Shown here: in pieces, positions 33,691-46,665 of the stretch
Layout: every line of letters starts with the position of its first letter
Numbering within the stretch: position 1 is the first letter of the stretch
From: Weissella confusa
GTDB taxonomy: Bacteria > Bacillota > Bacilli > Lactobacillales > Lactobacillaceae
Assembly (NCBI GenBank): GCA_014332815.1
Contig: JACSZT010000003.1
Coordinates: forward strand, 124,001 to 188,000
Reading direction: 5' to 3'
DNA length: 64,000 bases
The notes under the pieces: generated by a model
The model's input: the letters and a program-made list of their open reading frames with translations, nothing else
The model's database searches: none
Told to the model about the DNA's origin: nothing
Position numbers and translations under genes: made by a program

Positions 33691-35076
33691 CACCGAAGAC
33701 GTTAACGTAACCAGTCGTTACTGACGTTTCAATGGCCGTACGTGCTTGTGGGTCTTCAGCCAAAACGGCATCCAAAATGGCATCTGAGATTTGGTCTGAA
33801 ACCTTATCTGGGTGTCCTTCTGAAACTGATTCTGACGTGAACAAACGCTTTTCTGACATATAATCTAATCTCCTAAAATAAAAAACTAATGGATCAACAC
33901 CACCGTCTTCACGGTGCTCGATAGCTGAGTCAACACCTTGCGCAATGTCAGGTGATTGCTCGTCCAACGTTACCCCAACGTGGATATCGTCAGCCAAGAA
34001 ACCAGCTTCCTTGTCATCGTAACCGATGCGCTTCAATGTGTTACGAACAATTTCGTTAATGTTAACGTAGGCCGTCGTTGACATCTTGTCGTTTTCATCC
34101 AATTCAACCGTCACTTGCGCCTTAGCGTCAGGCAACAAGTATGACAACTCACCTGAACGGCGCACGTCAGCTTGCTTCTTAACCAACTTGTGTGACAAAA
34201 CAACTGACAATGGCAAGTATTCGTCCGTTTCGTTCGTGGCGAAACCGAACATCAAACCTTGGTCACCAGCACCAATTTGGTCCATCATACCGGCATCACC
34301 CTTAGGTCCTCCGATTACGAAGCGGCCAGTTGGGTTGATGTAGTAACGCGTCTCGTCGTCAACCATGTCGGCTGGCAAAACTGGGTCGATGATGAACTTA
34401 CGAACATCGGCACGCAATTGCTCCAATGAGATTGACTCACGGTGTTGCGTTGACAAAACGACAGCATCGATACGGATTGGCCCCGGCTTTGCCACACCGA
34501 TAGCGTAGGCAACTTGGATTTCAACCTTTTCAGCCAAACCAGCTGCAACGATGTTCTTGGCAATGTGACGCGTTGCGTAGGCAGCCGAACGGTCAACCTT
34601 GGTTGCGTCCTTACCTGAGAAGGCACCACCACCGTGACGAGCGTATCCACCGTACGTATCAACGATGATCTTACGACCATTATCCAAACGCTCCCATGGC
34701 AAGTCCAATTCAGGACGACCGAAGTGACCGTAAGCGGCAGTTGCTTCATAACGAGGCTTGCGCAAGTCCAAGTCCTCGATGATTCCGGCTGGACGCAACT
34801 CGAACAAGTCACGGATTGCAGCTACCAATTCATCATCAGAAACCTTACCCGTACCGAACGTGTTGACGTTAACTGAAATTCGGCAATCACCTTAACATCA
34901 TCATTGTCCGTGTAATTAGTAATCTTGAACATGTATTTACCCCTCCTACATTTAACCTCATTATCCCATACATATTCATTAGAATACAGAAAAAACGTTG
35001 CAAGTCCTAAGACTCACAACGCTTCTAAATTATCTTATTTATTACTTGTTAAAGTATGCCTTCAAAGCATCAACCA
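33691..35076 (-). CDS. metK: S-adenosylmethionine synthase
   Basis: The start is ATG 33859 ([20 protein letters not shown]) after TTAGGAG; the stop is TAA 35044-35042; 397 aa. It makes SAM from methionine and ATP. Signature segments: [32 protein letters not shown]-like [10 protein letters not shown], and the phosphate loop [19 protein letters not shown]. In the given order these appear in reverse block order. It is controlled by the SAM riboswitch just upstream. Confidence 0.96.
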
Positions 35077-35868
35077 TTTGATGCCCGTCGTTGCTTTCAC
35101 ATCACCTAACATCCATTGCATCGCCCCAGCTTGAATTGTGACATCAGCATTTTGCAAGTTAATCAACAACTGCTTCTTCTTAACATTCATTTGTGTCATA
35201 AAGTATTGCACTTGTGCATCAAACGGCGAAACACTTAAATCACGCTGGAACTCAACGACCTGAAACGAGCCCTGCTTCAAGCCATCTTCACTTGCCAAGT
35301 AAAATCCGTCATCAATGACAACTTGTCCGCCCCACTCGGAAACATCCAACAGCAGGATATGCTTGTACGTCGGCTCCAGCGCTAGCATACCAGTTCCCTT
35401 ATACTCCGGCTTGATTGCAGCTTCACCAGTCACTGATCCTTTAATCATCTTTCCCAAAAAGTCACCAGCACCATTCAATGAGCTAGACCATGCAATCGCT
35501 AAATTGCCGTCGATTTTCAAAACATCATCTTTTAGTTCAACTTCAATCAATTCTTCTTGTGGTACTGGTGACTCTAGCGCCGCCACACCATTTCCAACTA
35601 GACTCAAGTTAAACAAGCCTTCACCACCAGCCACGGCTGATGAGAAATTACTACGCGCAACCAACTTTTTAAATGCATCAGCACCTCATTAGGCACTGAT
35701 GCATTTTTAACATAGTTATTATTGTTCCAAAGCGCCTTCAAGTGCACCAATCTTCATTGATCGTACTGGCGTCATCAAAACCTTACCTGTACCACGATAA
35801 ACATTGACCAAACCTTCGCCAGATGCAGCTGACCCAATCAAAGACTTACCAGAACGTTCCACCGTGAT
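34879..35868 (-). CDS. AIM24/TIGR00266 family protein
   Basis: The start is ATG 34932 after AGGAGGGG; the stop is TAA 35721-35719; 265 aa. Repeated beta-strand segments ([71 protein letters not shown]) fit the AIM24 beta-prism family. The bacterial function is not established. A terminator hairpin follows. Confidence 0.85.
35671..35714 (-). terminator. Hairpin after the AIM24 gene
   Basis: AAATGCATCAGTGCC/GGTGCTGATGCATTT stem. It starts exactly at a block edge, and the restored downstream bases lack a long T run. Confidence 0.65.
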
Positions 35869-37254
35869 CGACATAAACCGTGCCCGCTTGTTGCCAGGTG
35901 TTCCTGTCAATCGCGGACCAATGTCAGTCGCCAACACTTTCAGATGTTCTTTTATTCTTGTCATATTACTCACCTTTCTAAAATCAGTTTATCCGGTAAA
36001 TTCGCTTATCTTCCGGCTAATTCCAGAGAAGGGTGAGTCAGAATGTTGAAATACGACACTATACTCTTAAGTTGGCAGTTTGCAGACTCTCAAGTGTATC
36101 AACAATCACTAAATCACCAACCACATTTGCTGGATTACTATAGTCAGCTGATTGCACCGGAATTTCTTGACCGTCCACCTTTAATGTCGCACCGTGATCT
36201 TCCCAGTCCATAGCATCAAATTGTTGTTGCTCAACTTGATAACCAAGTTCTCGCAAAACGCCAAGAACCGGTATCTCAAAATCGCCGTCTTGGATAACCG
36301 CAGTCGGCTCATCACTATGGCTAACAGAAATAATCGCGGCCGGTTCGCCTGATTCTAAGGCGGCAATAATCTGTTGATGTGATTCAGGGTTATAGAACGT
36401 AAAGTTTTTCGGCATCAACACTTCCGCTGTTAACTCACCCGTGAGCACACAAATTCGCCCCTTTGCAACACCACTAGCATTATCCAGTGCACCAATTGTT
36501 TTGGGCGCTGTATCAATATGGGCAACAATTGCAATCTTCTTTCCTTCACCCAAATAACCAAGGACATTTTCACCAGTACTCTTAGATCGACTAGTCTTAA
36601 TAACAACCTGCGCCCGATGGCCACTTTGCAGCTTTTCGCCGTCATTCTGAGATACGCCCCAATACGCAATTTTACTACCGCGCATGCCAATACCATCTAA
36701 ATTCACGACGATTTTATACGTGGCCAACTCAGCTGCTAGTTTTTCTGATACCACCATTTCACCCGGCATGGCATAATTATCCTCGCCGTTCATAATCACA
36801 AACTCTAACGCCGACTTACCGTGATAATCCTTCAATTTTTCAGCAATCGCCAATAACCCCGCGTTATCTGCATCCCCGTGTAATGAGTCCATTTGCGCAA
36901 AAACATCTGCCGACGTCAATGCAATCGCAGGCACGCCCATTGCGACGTAAACCATATGATCACCCATTGGCCACGGATCAACGGTTACGAATTCCTCTCC
37001 CTGTGAAAAAGTCTTCTCAGAAACTTCCTTAAAGTCATCTGGCAGTTCATAGTCTATTCACCCACCAAAAACATGCGCAAACCGTGATGAAGCGTAGAAA
37101 AAAAGCGTTGCACAACGAGAATAATTCTCGTTGTGCAACGCTCGTATATCGACATATGCCTTATTTTTCGTTAATGAGCTGTATCAGTCTATTGCTTCAA
37201 TAAACCGAGCAACTGCATCTGCCACAACATCACACATCTTCACATCAACAACAA
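35869..37254 (-). CDS. M28-family zinc aminopeptidase, frame break near N-terminus
   Basis: The start is ATG 35964 (MTRIKEHLKVLATDIGPRLT) after AAAGGTGAG; the stop is TGA 37186-37184; about 408 residues. Zinc ligands and catalytic residues appear in family order: VAHIDTAP (His, Asp), ALDNASGVA (Asp), NGEDNY (Glu), VNLDGIGM (Asp), and SLHGDADN (His). The frame shifts by one base between GNKRAR and VLRELGYQV, around the join 35869/36264; one extra T in the preceding TTT run would restore it. It could be a sequencing indel or a real pseudogene. Confidence 0.85.
37103..37143. terminator. Terminator after the M28 peptidase gene
   Basis: AGCGTTGCACAACGAGAA/TTCTCGTTGTGCAACGCT hairpin with T run, inside one block. 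Confidence 0.9.
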
Positions 37255-40200
37255 CTTATACATCCGCTTGCGTTGCTCGGATGTCCCCAAGGCTTTGTCT
37301 GCCTTATTCATTTTTAAACCCCCACTGTTATATACTCTCTAACGTGTTCCGACCTCGTCCCTCTCGGAGCTCACTCACCACTCCACAAGGTCAATACAGC
37401 TTAGTTTTAACACATATCCAGTAGCGGTACCAAAGATAGCTATCGCAACGGTCCCAACCGGTAGTGATTCCGTTGCATTCGATGTCGTTTCGACGTTCGT
37501 AAACAATTGACCATCCACGATCGCTGCGTCAGCCGTTCTTTGGACCAAGTGAACGCCATTGCGATCAACCGAAATATCCGGAAAGTCTAACGCTACGCCC
37601 CCGCCTAACGTCAAACAGGAAATTCCGGCAATCACCCACATCTTCTTGGCCAGTTCCAATGCATCCACAACTGGATCAAGAACCGTCCCCAGTCCACCGA
37701 TTACTTCAACGTGCACTTGAATTGGCCCAGCTGCCTCAATATCCGTCCCAGCTGGCACCTGCAATGCCACTTCTCGTGACGTGTCGCCAAGTACTGAAAC
37801 ATCAGCCGCACCACTTGCATCCATCGTGAAATCAACATTAGTTGGCTGTCCCAATCCGCCATCCAAATCCACCGACAAATACTGACTGCCATCTGGCAAC
37901 GTTTCTACTGTCGCTTCGCTAGGATCAACTGTGTAATCCGCTGTAACAGCACCGTTTTTCAAATTGTCTAATGTTTTATTCAGGTTATCTATAACTTCGG
38001 AACCAATCGCCGCTTTTATGATTGTTGTATCCAATCCCGTTAAGAAGCTACCCAAAACAGCAGCATCTACCAATTTATTAACAGTATTCCCTGTTCCTGA
38101 AGACAAGCTGGTAATGGTCGGCGTCAGCACACCATCAATGAGCGGTGAAGTTATCGAACTGATATCAACACCCAGAACACTAATACTTTTCACTGTATTC
38201 AACAAATCAGTCAGAGTCTTGGTAAGCGTTTGACTCAAAGCAGACGTCAATGCAGTCAAAGCATCAATCTGTGCGTTTGCATTTGCCTTCGCTGTCGTCA
38301 AATCAACTAAGACATCAGTCGAACTCGCGACACCCGCAAACAGATCAAGATTAATCGCATCTGAACTCGCAATTGCTCCCTTAACTTCGACTGGTGATGT
38401 TGAGCCATCCGGCGTGATTGTCGTCGGAACCGTGACCGTTGGCGTCGCACTCGCAACTTGTTGCTTGTATGCAGCCTTTTCATCATCGGACAAATAAGTT
38501 AGCGCATCAATCGCAGCGTTAGCGTCTAACTTTGCTTGTGCCAACTCGTTTGCCGATTGTGCAGTCGTGACAATCCCATCAATCTCATCTGTACTAGTCG
38601 CAGCCTCGACCTGACTCTTATAGTCTGCACGTTCGACATGGTCAGCTGTTTGGGCAGCCGTAACAATTTGTTCAACTTGCTCGGTCGTTGTTGCGCCTTG
38701 TATTTGTGTTGTGAAACTTTGCTTCGAAGCATCATCTAAATTCGTTAGGCCGGCGACTTCGCCAGTTCCCCATGTCTTAGCATTTGCTAAATTTTGGGCT
38801 GTTGCTGCCGTCACCACATTATTCGTATCTTCAACCGGGGTGATTTCATCATTCGCCCAAGACTGGGCATTTGCCAAATTTTGATCAGTTGCATCAGACA
38901 CAACGACATTCACACCAGCCACGTCAGTTGCACTCGCCACCTTCGCTTTGTAGTCATCCTTTTCAGCGGTCGACAAATAAGCCATGCCATCAATTGCGGT
39001 CGTGGCCGTCGTTCGTGCGTCAGCAAGTGCGGTTGAGTATCCAGCTACTTCTTCCGTCGATAAATAGGTCAACGTATCAATGGCGGCGTTGGCCTTCGTA
39101 CGTTCAGCTGCCACAACGGCTGCATCCGCCGCTTTAGCATCGGCCACAATCTGTTCAACTTGCGCCACAGTTGTAGCAGTCGTCACCTGGTTAGCGTAGC
39201 CTTGTTTAGCATCAGCATCCAGGTTAACCGACTAAATTTGTTCAACATCTGCCACTGTTTTGGCATCAGCCAATTTATCGACGTACGTTACCTGATCATC
39301 TGATGCCAAGTTAGGTAACGCATTGATTGCTGTTATTGCCTTGTCTTTAGCATTCTCAAAATTCGTCGCCGTGGCTTGCGTAACCACGTCATCCACACCC
39401 GTGACAGTCGTGGCATTTTCAATATCTTGCTGCCGTGCATCCGCCACATCAGCATTCTTTGCTTGCGCAACAATCGCAGCAACATCGGTCACCGTTTTAG
39501 CATTGGCAATTTGATTCTCAAAGTCCGTTTTCTCGTCTGAAGACAAGTAGGTCAACGCATCAACAGTCGCTTTCGCCTCATCTTGCGCATCCGCCAATAC
39601 GGCTAAATCAGCTACATTTGCGTCAGCAAGCAAATACGTTAACTCTTTAATTGTCTCAGTTGCTTCAGCCTGAGCATCCTGCAATGCGCTTTCGTCAGCA
39701 ACCTTCGCATCAGCCACGATTTGTTCAACCGTCGCCACCGTTTCAGCATCCGGCAACTTAGAAATAAACGACTGTTGTGCATCAGTATCTAAGTTATTCA
39801 ATGCACTGATTTCGTTTGTTGCCCAAATCGTCGCCTTGTTAGCTTGTTCTGTATATGTTGTTTGATCCCCTTCAGACAGGTTCGCTAGCTTGCCAATCTC
39901 ATTCGTTGCTGATGCCTTAGCATTCGTCAAGTTATTGGCAGTCGCATCAGCCACAATATTATCAACATCAGCAATCGTTGTTGCGTCATCGATGGTTTGT
40001 GTCGCAGTTGACTTGTCTGTATCTGGGGTTGCCTCAGTGACGACCTGCGTCACATCTGTAATGGTTGTTGCGTCGGTTACTTGTTGCTCGAAGTCAGTCA
40101 GCTCATCCGCTGATAAGTACGTCAAATCAGCAATCGTTGTATCAGCTGCTTTTTGCGCTTCGGCTAACGCCAACTCGGCCGCATCCTTCGCATCCGCGAC

Positions 40201-43194
40201 CGCTTTTTCAACAGTCGCCACGTGGATTTCAGCTTGCGCATCAGCTTTCTGTCCCGCTAATTCATCAGCCGATTTGGCATCAGCAACGATTTGCTCAACT
40301 GCGTCCGTCGCATCTGCATTAGTAACTTGTTCAACAAACGTTTGTTTCTGACTATCATCAAGATTTTTCAAACCGTTGATTTCATCTGTACCTGATCCCT
40401 TGGCGTTGGCTAAATTCTGGTGATTGGCGTAATCAGTCCGCTCGGAATCTGATAGATTAGCCAGATTGCCAATTTCAGTTGTTGCTGAATCCTGAGCGTT
40501 CGCCAAGTTAGTTGCATCCGCTTCGTCGACAGCCTTGTTCACACCGGTTGCATCAGTTGATTCGGCAACTTGATTCTTATATGTCGATTTCTCATCATCT
40601 GACAAATACGTCATAGCATCTGTAACCGTCTGTGTGACTACTTCAACGTCTTTTGCATCAGCAACTGCTTGCTTAAACTCAGACTTTTCATTCGTTGACA
40701 AATAAACCATGTCATCAATGGCGGTTTCTGCTAACGCTTGCGCATTTTTCAAATCAGTTGCTTGTGCATCGGCAAGAATTTGTTCAACCGCTGCGACATC
40801 ATCCGCCTGCGTAACTTGTTGTGCATCGGCTTTTTGTGCAGCCAATTCATCAGCTGCTTTGGCGTCAGCTACAATTTGCTCAACCGCGTCCGTTGTCGTG
40901 GCGTCAGTAAGTTGATCAATAAACGTTTGCTTCTGGTTATCACTCAAGTTCTGCAAATCAGAAATTTCAGTCGTTGCCGATTCCTTAGCGTTCGCCAAAT
41001 TTTGTGTCGTGGCATGCGTTGATTGGTCAGACTCAGACAAATTGACTAAGTTGCCAATCTCAGTTGCCGCGCTTTCTTTTGCATTTGCCAAATTCGTGTC
41101 AGTCGCTTCGTCAACAACAGCATTAACACCTGTTGCATCAGTCGCATCTGAGATTTGTTGCCTATAATCAACCTTCTCATCATCAGACAAGTAGGTCATA
41201 TCATCGATATCCGTATCAGCAATCGTCATGGCATCAGCTACTTGTTGCTGAGCATCATCCTTTTCATCCGCCGACAAGTACGTCAAATCAGCAATCGCTG
41301 TGTCTGCGTCTTTTTGCGCTTCCGCCAACGCTTCCTTATCAGCGTTCTTCGCATTAGTCACTGCTTGTTCAACAGTCGCCACATCCGTCGCCTGATTAGC
41401 TTGGCCTGTATGGTCCGCCAGCTTATCAGCCGCCTGCGCATCGGCAACAATCTGCTCAATGGCACTAGTTGTCTTTGCCACCGAAACTTGATTATCAAAT
41501 GATTGCTTCATATCTGTATCCAAATTAGCCAGCCCAGCAATTTCACCATTCGCCCAATCCTTGGCATTCGCCAAATTTTGGTCGGTCGCTTCGGACACAC
41601 TCTGCTCAACAGACAAGTTCGCTAAGTTACTAATGTCAGTCATCGCTGCTTCTTTGGCACTGGCCAAATTTTGGTCAGTTGCGTCATCAACCACGGCATT
41701 AACCCCCGTAATATCAGTCGCATCTGAGATTTGTTGGTTATAAGCTGACTTCTCATCATCAGCCAGATAGGTCATGTTATCAATTTCGGCCTGGGCATCT
41801 GACTTTTGGTTAGCAATCTGTTGCTTAAAGTCTGTCTGCTCATCTGATGACAAATAGCTTAGATTATCAATCGTCGCTATTGCGTCCTTTTGTGCTTCAG
41901 CCAATGCTGAGTCAGCTGCCTGCTTTGCATCGGTGACCGCTTGCTCAACTGTCGTGACATCTGTCGCCTGATTTGCTTGATTCGTATACGTCGTTTGGTC
42001 AGTTTACAATTTGGCATTTGCAACGATTTGCTCAACCGCTGACACTGTATCCGCATTCGAAATCTGATCAACAAACGACTGCTTCTTATCGTCAGCCAAA
42101 TGCTGTAAGTCATCAATCTCAGCCACTGCGTCAGTCTTAGCATTCGCCAAATTTTGGTTCGTCGCATCAGTGACAATTGGTACGATATCGGCAACATTCT
42201 CGGGACTGATTTCGTCATGTGCCCACTCTTTTGCATTTGCCAAGTTAGTTGCTTCGGCTTCGTCAATAATCGTTGTGACCTCATCTGAAGTTGTCGCATT
42301 TACAACACGGTCCTTGTATGACGCTTTTTCATCATCAGACAAATACGCCATTTCATCGATTTGCGTCTCAGCGGTTGCTTGTTGTTGTGCTAACTCGGCC
42401 GGTTCGTCCTTTTGATAATTTGTGGTTGTTGCAGCATTACTCGTTGGAACTGAATCACTTTCAGCTGTTTGTTCCGGTTCGGGTTGCTCATTGGCAGCCG
42501 TTGCTTCCTCCACAACTTCTTCTACTTCGGCCACGGTATCTGAGTCACTGGCTTCACTGCTAAACGAACTTACCAAACTAGCTGACAAGTTAGTCAGGTA
42601 ACTAGTTGCTGTCTCACCCGCTGGGGTGATGACATTATTCTGTAGACCATTATCGTTCCAAATAGGCGTGTCCGTCGATTCCGTCGCCGTGCCAACTGTC
42701 GCTGCTTGAGCGTTACTCAAAGGCAACGGTGCTGCCACTACGTTATTCGTTGACTCGTCATTCGTCGCTACGTTTATTGCAGTATCAACCGCCACTGTCT
42801 GTTCGGTTTGTTCATCCGTTTCCTGTGACTCGATTTGGCCATCCGTTACTTCTTTGCTTGAGCCATTGTAAACAATGCGATCATCAATTGCCTGACCTTG
42901 GCGTGAGGCTCCGTTAGTTGCGACGTATGGGTTCGATGCACCTGACGCATCCCCATTAGACGAAATCATCTGGTCACCCACCGCATTGGGTAGTGGCAGC
43001 GTCCAGATTGTTTGTTTCATAGTATTTTTCTCCCCTAAACCCACCTGTTTTGCCAAATTATACCAAACAGATTTGTTTATTCGAGTTTAAGGCTCTCACT
43101 ATTGGTCTTTCTTGTCTTTACGACGCATAATCCACGCTAAGAACATCGCACAGAATGCAAAAATACCAACAAGATATGGTCGTACGTCAGCCAT
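37255..43194 (-). CDS. Large surface protein with GA-like (albumin-binding-type) modules, about 1,898 aa
   Basis: The start is ATG 37311 (MNKADKALGTSEQRKRMYKA) after GTGGGGG; the stop is TAG 43101-43099. The N-terminus is a KxYKxGKxW-like signal (RMYKAKKMWVIAGISCLTLG) formed exactly across the join 37255/37650. Next is a beta-rich region of about 450 residues. Then come over 1,200 residues of three-helix modules of the pattern AKxxAxxEIxxLxxLxxxxKQxFxxQIxxATxxxxVEQIVADAKxAD, like GA modules. It ends in a Glu/Ser-rich stalk, a transmembrane helix and tail RRKDKKDQ. All pieces share one frame; the stops near 39234 and 42006 exist only at block junctions. Adhesion or host-protein binding is inferred. 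Confidence 0.85.
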
Positions 43195-44976
43195 TAAAAT
43201 GACCGTAAAGATTGGATTTTGCATCAGCACCTGTCCTACGTTTGAGAGGGACATAAACGGCACTTCATCAAGCCATTGACCGACGTACAACAAGCCTTTC
43301 AAAACTGGCACGACGATAACTGAAATTAAAATCGTAATCGAGAAGAACAGCCGACTCAGCGTCCATTTCGATTGCCAAAACCGACGCCATAGCGGGAACG
43401 GCAATACGACAATGCCGTAAAACAAAATCAACAACCATGCCCCAACTCCACCTTGACGCAAACGATGCAAAGCAGTCTTCATCACGCTTGTTGCAGTCGG
43501 CCGTTGCCCCTCATGTACAGCCGAAAAACCAATCGTGTAACTGGCCAATTGACTGATAAACACCGTTAATAGAATCAGCACCGTGATGAAGTTTTTGATT
43601 GCCAATCCCGCTTTATGTTCAGCCAGCATGATTTCCGGCAATACGTAGAAAAAGCGAATTGCGAAAAACAACGCTGCCAAGCCGAGCGCCCAGATAAGCG
43701 TTAACATCCACGGTGTGCCGGTAATAGTCGGCCACACGAATTGTGGAATGATTAAATCCGCCGTTAATTGCGAGTGGAATGCCAGCAAATCAATCAACGT
43801 CGCAAACGTGAAGGTCACAACTGCTGTTAACGCACTGACCATGAACGGCGCAAACCAATCGACAATGTATTGCGCACTCCAAGTCAATCCAAAGACAATC
43901 AACGTTAGCAAGCCAACCAAAATCGAACCAGCCAACAGTGTCAGCGCTAATTTAATACCTTGCGCGCCACTTGTTTTGCGCCAACACAATGGTCGGCTAA
44001 CTGTATTCACAACGAAGAACAATGACGGTCCCGCTCCTTGGATCAACGCACCTAGCATTAGGATTAACCCAACAACACGCTTTGTGTGGCGTGGCTTCGT
44101 AGCATAATCAACAAGCTGCACAACCTGATAATCACGAGCCATCAGCCCAATAATGAACTGCAAACTCATGATACCAAAGAAAAGAGAAACTGACTTGTCC
44201 GAAGCGCCCTTTGTCAAAGCTGCCAAATTTGGATCGTGCATCACCACCCATTTACCATCCTTAGTTTGGCGGATGTCCATTTCCACAAAACTCGGACGAG
44301 CATGCGACACCGTATCAATCATCGCCGGAATGGTGTTTTGCACCCCGTTACCGTCATCCACACCACGGTGCGACAAGGTCAGTTTATCCATTGTTGTTTG
44401 GAATTGATTCAAGAATGAATCAGCTAAGTCAGACGCATTAGTTCGTTCTGTCTTAATTTCGACTAGTAGTTTTACATTGCAACGTTCTGCTGCTCTGGCA
44501 TATTCTTCAAAGCTCGGAATCTTAGCTTGGTGACCATTCTCATAGACGGTCAACTTAGTTGCTTCGGCTAACGTCAAATAGATTCCCTTACCACGCTCAT
44601 TCAAATCATCGACCTGGCTTTGCGTCAAATAAGAGTATTCCATCGTGTAGAAATCCGCCTTCGTCACTGGTGCACCAATAAAGTCACCCGGCAAAATCAT
44701 GCCGACTTGCAACTTCTTATCCAGCGTCTTCAAACGCTGCACAACTGAATAGTTCAAACTGTGCATCTGCCAACCGTTCATGCCTCGACTTTCCATCATT
44801 TATTAATTTGCCAAAATGTTAACAATATACAATCCTAGCTTCTGGTGCATCACGTGTGCCCGGTGTGTCTCTTGCACAACCGACTTCAACTCTGACACAT
44901 CATCAGTAATTTCGCCTTGGACACCCTTAGCATAGGTTTCAACCATGCCTTGTGAGTCATTCACCGTCCAGGCATC
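42997..44976 (-). CDS. Membrane glycerophosphodiester phosphodiesterase (GDPD)
   Basis: The start is ATG 43020 (MKQTIWTLLWRRFWQSKWTL) after TTTAGGGGAG; the stop is TAA 44805-44803; 593 aa. An N-terminal multi-helix membrane domain of about 340 residues is followed by a GDPD barrel: SHRGVDDGNGVQNTIPA, VEMDIRQTKDGKWVVMHDPNL and LLVEIKTE carry the catalytic His/Glu/Asp set. It hydrolyses glycerophosphodiesters, possibly from lipoteichoic acid or lipid turnover, outside the cell. A hairpin across the join 44779/45174 acts as terminator. Confidence 0.9.
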
Positions 44977-45174
44977 TATAAAACACGAACATTTATTTCG
45001 TTTTTAACAACTTAGATATCATAACCCGAACTTATGACGTTGTAAAGGGTATATTTCGTAATTTAATCGTTTTAACTGGAAAATACCTTACTAACAAACG
45101 GTTAAAACACGAACTTTAGCATTATCGTTTACATAAAGTTCGTATTTAGAACAAAAAGTCGAGACATCTCATTT
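44977..45174 (-). promoter_or_regulatory. PurR-box promoter region of the BMP gene
   Basis: Minus strand: -35 TTTACA (45046-45041) and -10 TATGAT (45023-45018), spacing 17 bp. CGAAC motifs, the core of Gram-positive PurR boxes, occur at 44986-44990, 45027-45031 (inside the spacer), 45110-45114, and reversed at 45138-45142. This predicts purine control of nucleoside uptake; the regulator itself is not in the window. Confidence 0.6.
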
Positions 45175-46362
45175 TCAAACCTTGCCAAGCTGATTGTTGG
45201 AATGACTTGTCATCGATACCAGCTGCATCCGTGATCAACGCAACAGATGTGTGCTCGTTCTTAGCTTCAACTGAGCCCGAGTGCATGTATGCCCCAATCC
45301 CTGCACCAACCAACACAACAGCACCAATTCCCAAAACAACTTTACGATTCATTATGAAATCCCCTTAATAGCTCATAAAGTTGTTCTTTGGGTACTTCTT
45401 AGCGGCCGCATTAATTGATGGCGTCTTCGGGAAGCCAATGCCGTAGATGTTCTCGTAAACATTTGAAACAGCTTGGTTGATGTTTGTCTCAAAGTCAGCT
45501 GACGTCTTGGCTTGGAAGTATGTGTAACCACCCTTACCTTCCTTCACATTATTCGCCTTCGCCCACTTCTCAGGGTTAACTGACTTAGCACCCGCAATAA
45601 AGCCAGCTTCAAACGTATCAACCACTGCTGACTTCATGCCACCAACAAAACCAAGCTTGTTCGTCTTCGTCGTTTCAGCTGCCGCAACACCGGCTAGGTA
45701 TGATGACTGTTCTGAGTGGAACGTTACTGAGACAACATTCTTACGTGTCTTTGCAACGTCATCAATAACAACCCCGATAACCCAAACCTTGTCGGCCTTT
45801 GTTTGCTTTTCGTTCAAGTCCTTCGCCTCAGTAAAGACACCCGTACCAGCGCCACCGGCAGCTTGGTAAATGATGTCCGTGCCATTTTGGTACATTGAAG
45901 CCGCGATTGTCTTGGCCTTACCAGCATCAGCAAAATCACCAACATATTGCACATCAACTTGAATAAACATGTTACCGCGCGTCACAGCAACACCCTTATC
46001 ATCCAAACCGTAAACCAAGTGCTTACCACCTGGGAACTTGTTTTCATCTGCCATCTTCGTCACGTCAGTCACAACCGTGCCAACGCCCTTCGTTGCTGAC
46101 GTCAACGTGAAGTTTGATGCGCCGTCAGTTGCCTTGTATTCACCATCGGCTGATTGATCAATACTCGATGAACGATATTCAAAAGGCAGCTGATTTCACC
46201 AATGTGAAATCAACTGCCTAAGCGAGGTCCAAAATATTAAATTTTACTAGTCATCAGTACCATCTGACTTTGAGTCTCTTTTCGTTTACTTCACTGGCAC
46301 CTTCACGTCACCAGAAAGAATTTGCTTCTTAGCTGCTTCGACTGCAGACCATGCCTTATCTG
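45175..46362 (-). CDS. BMP-family nucleoside ABC transporter substrate-binding protein
   Basis: The start is ATG 45352 after AAGGGGA; the stop is TAA 46288-46286; 348 aa. The N-terminus is a signal-anchor type helix (VVLGIGAVVLVGAGIGAYMH) without a lipobox Cys, which is unusual for this family of lipoproteins. Motifs: VALITDAAGIDDKSFQQSAW, NGTDIIYQAAGGAGTGVF, LGFVGGMKSAVVDTFEAGF. It binds purine nucleosides outside the cell for uptake by an ABC system not found here. PurR-like boxes upstream fit this role. A strong terminator follows. Confidence 0.9.
46187..46229 (-). terminator. Terminator after the BMP gene
   Basis: AGGCAGTTGATTTCAC/GTGAAATCAGCTGCCT stem followed by TTTTG on the minus strand. 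Confidence 0.88.
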
Positions 46363-46560
46363 ATGCATTTCATTTCAAATATTCGATAATAACAATTATA
46401 AAAATATGAACGAAATAATTAAAATACATTAATAGCATTTTTGTTTTTAAACAACAAAACATTATGAGCAAATGGCCCTATACCACTAGATAAATAGTTC
46501 ACCCCAGACACCCTTTTACTCTTCTACTTCTTGTTGATTAGTTTCAAAAATAGCTTATGT
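46363..46560. other. AT-rich intergenic block, no gene seen
   Basis: It is strongly A/T-rich compared with neighbouring genes and marks the left edge of an AT-rich segment that runs to about 48930 (peptide, GtrA, ABC exporter). I find no supported reading frame or RNA. Confidence 0.5.
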
Positions 46561-46596
46561 ACGTCCTCTAATCACTTAGGTCAGTATATTGTCAAA

Positions 46597-46665
46597 TTAC
46601 CCCCACATGTTGTGCTTAATACGGTAGTTTGTATATGCCGTAATCCACTTACCAATCGTACGCAT
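46597..46665 (-). CDS. 22-residue peptide, possible leader or signal peptide
   Basis: The start is ATG 46665 with a very good ribosome site GGAGGGG seven bases upstream; the stop is TAA 46599-46597. The sequence MRTIGKWITAYTNYRIKHNM plus Trp-Gly is basic, aromatic-rich and has no hydrophobic helix. It lies inside one block, so it is unaffected by the inversion. A hairpin (AGAGGAC ... GTCCTCT with T run, formed across the join 46561/46956) separates it from gtrA. It could be an attenuator leader or a secreted peptide for the ABC exporter. No homologue is known to me. Confidence 0.45.
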   Translation of the reverse strand: MRTIGKWITAYTNYRIKHNMWG

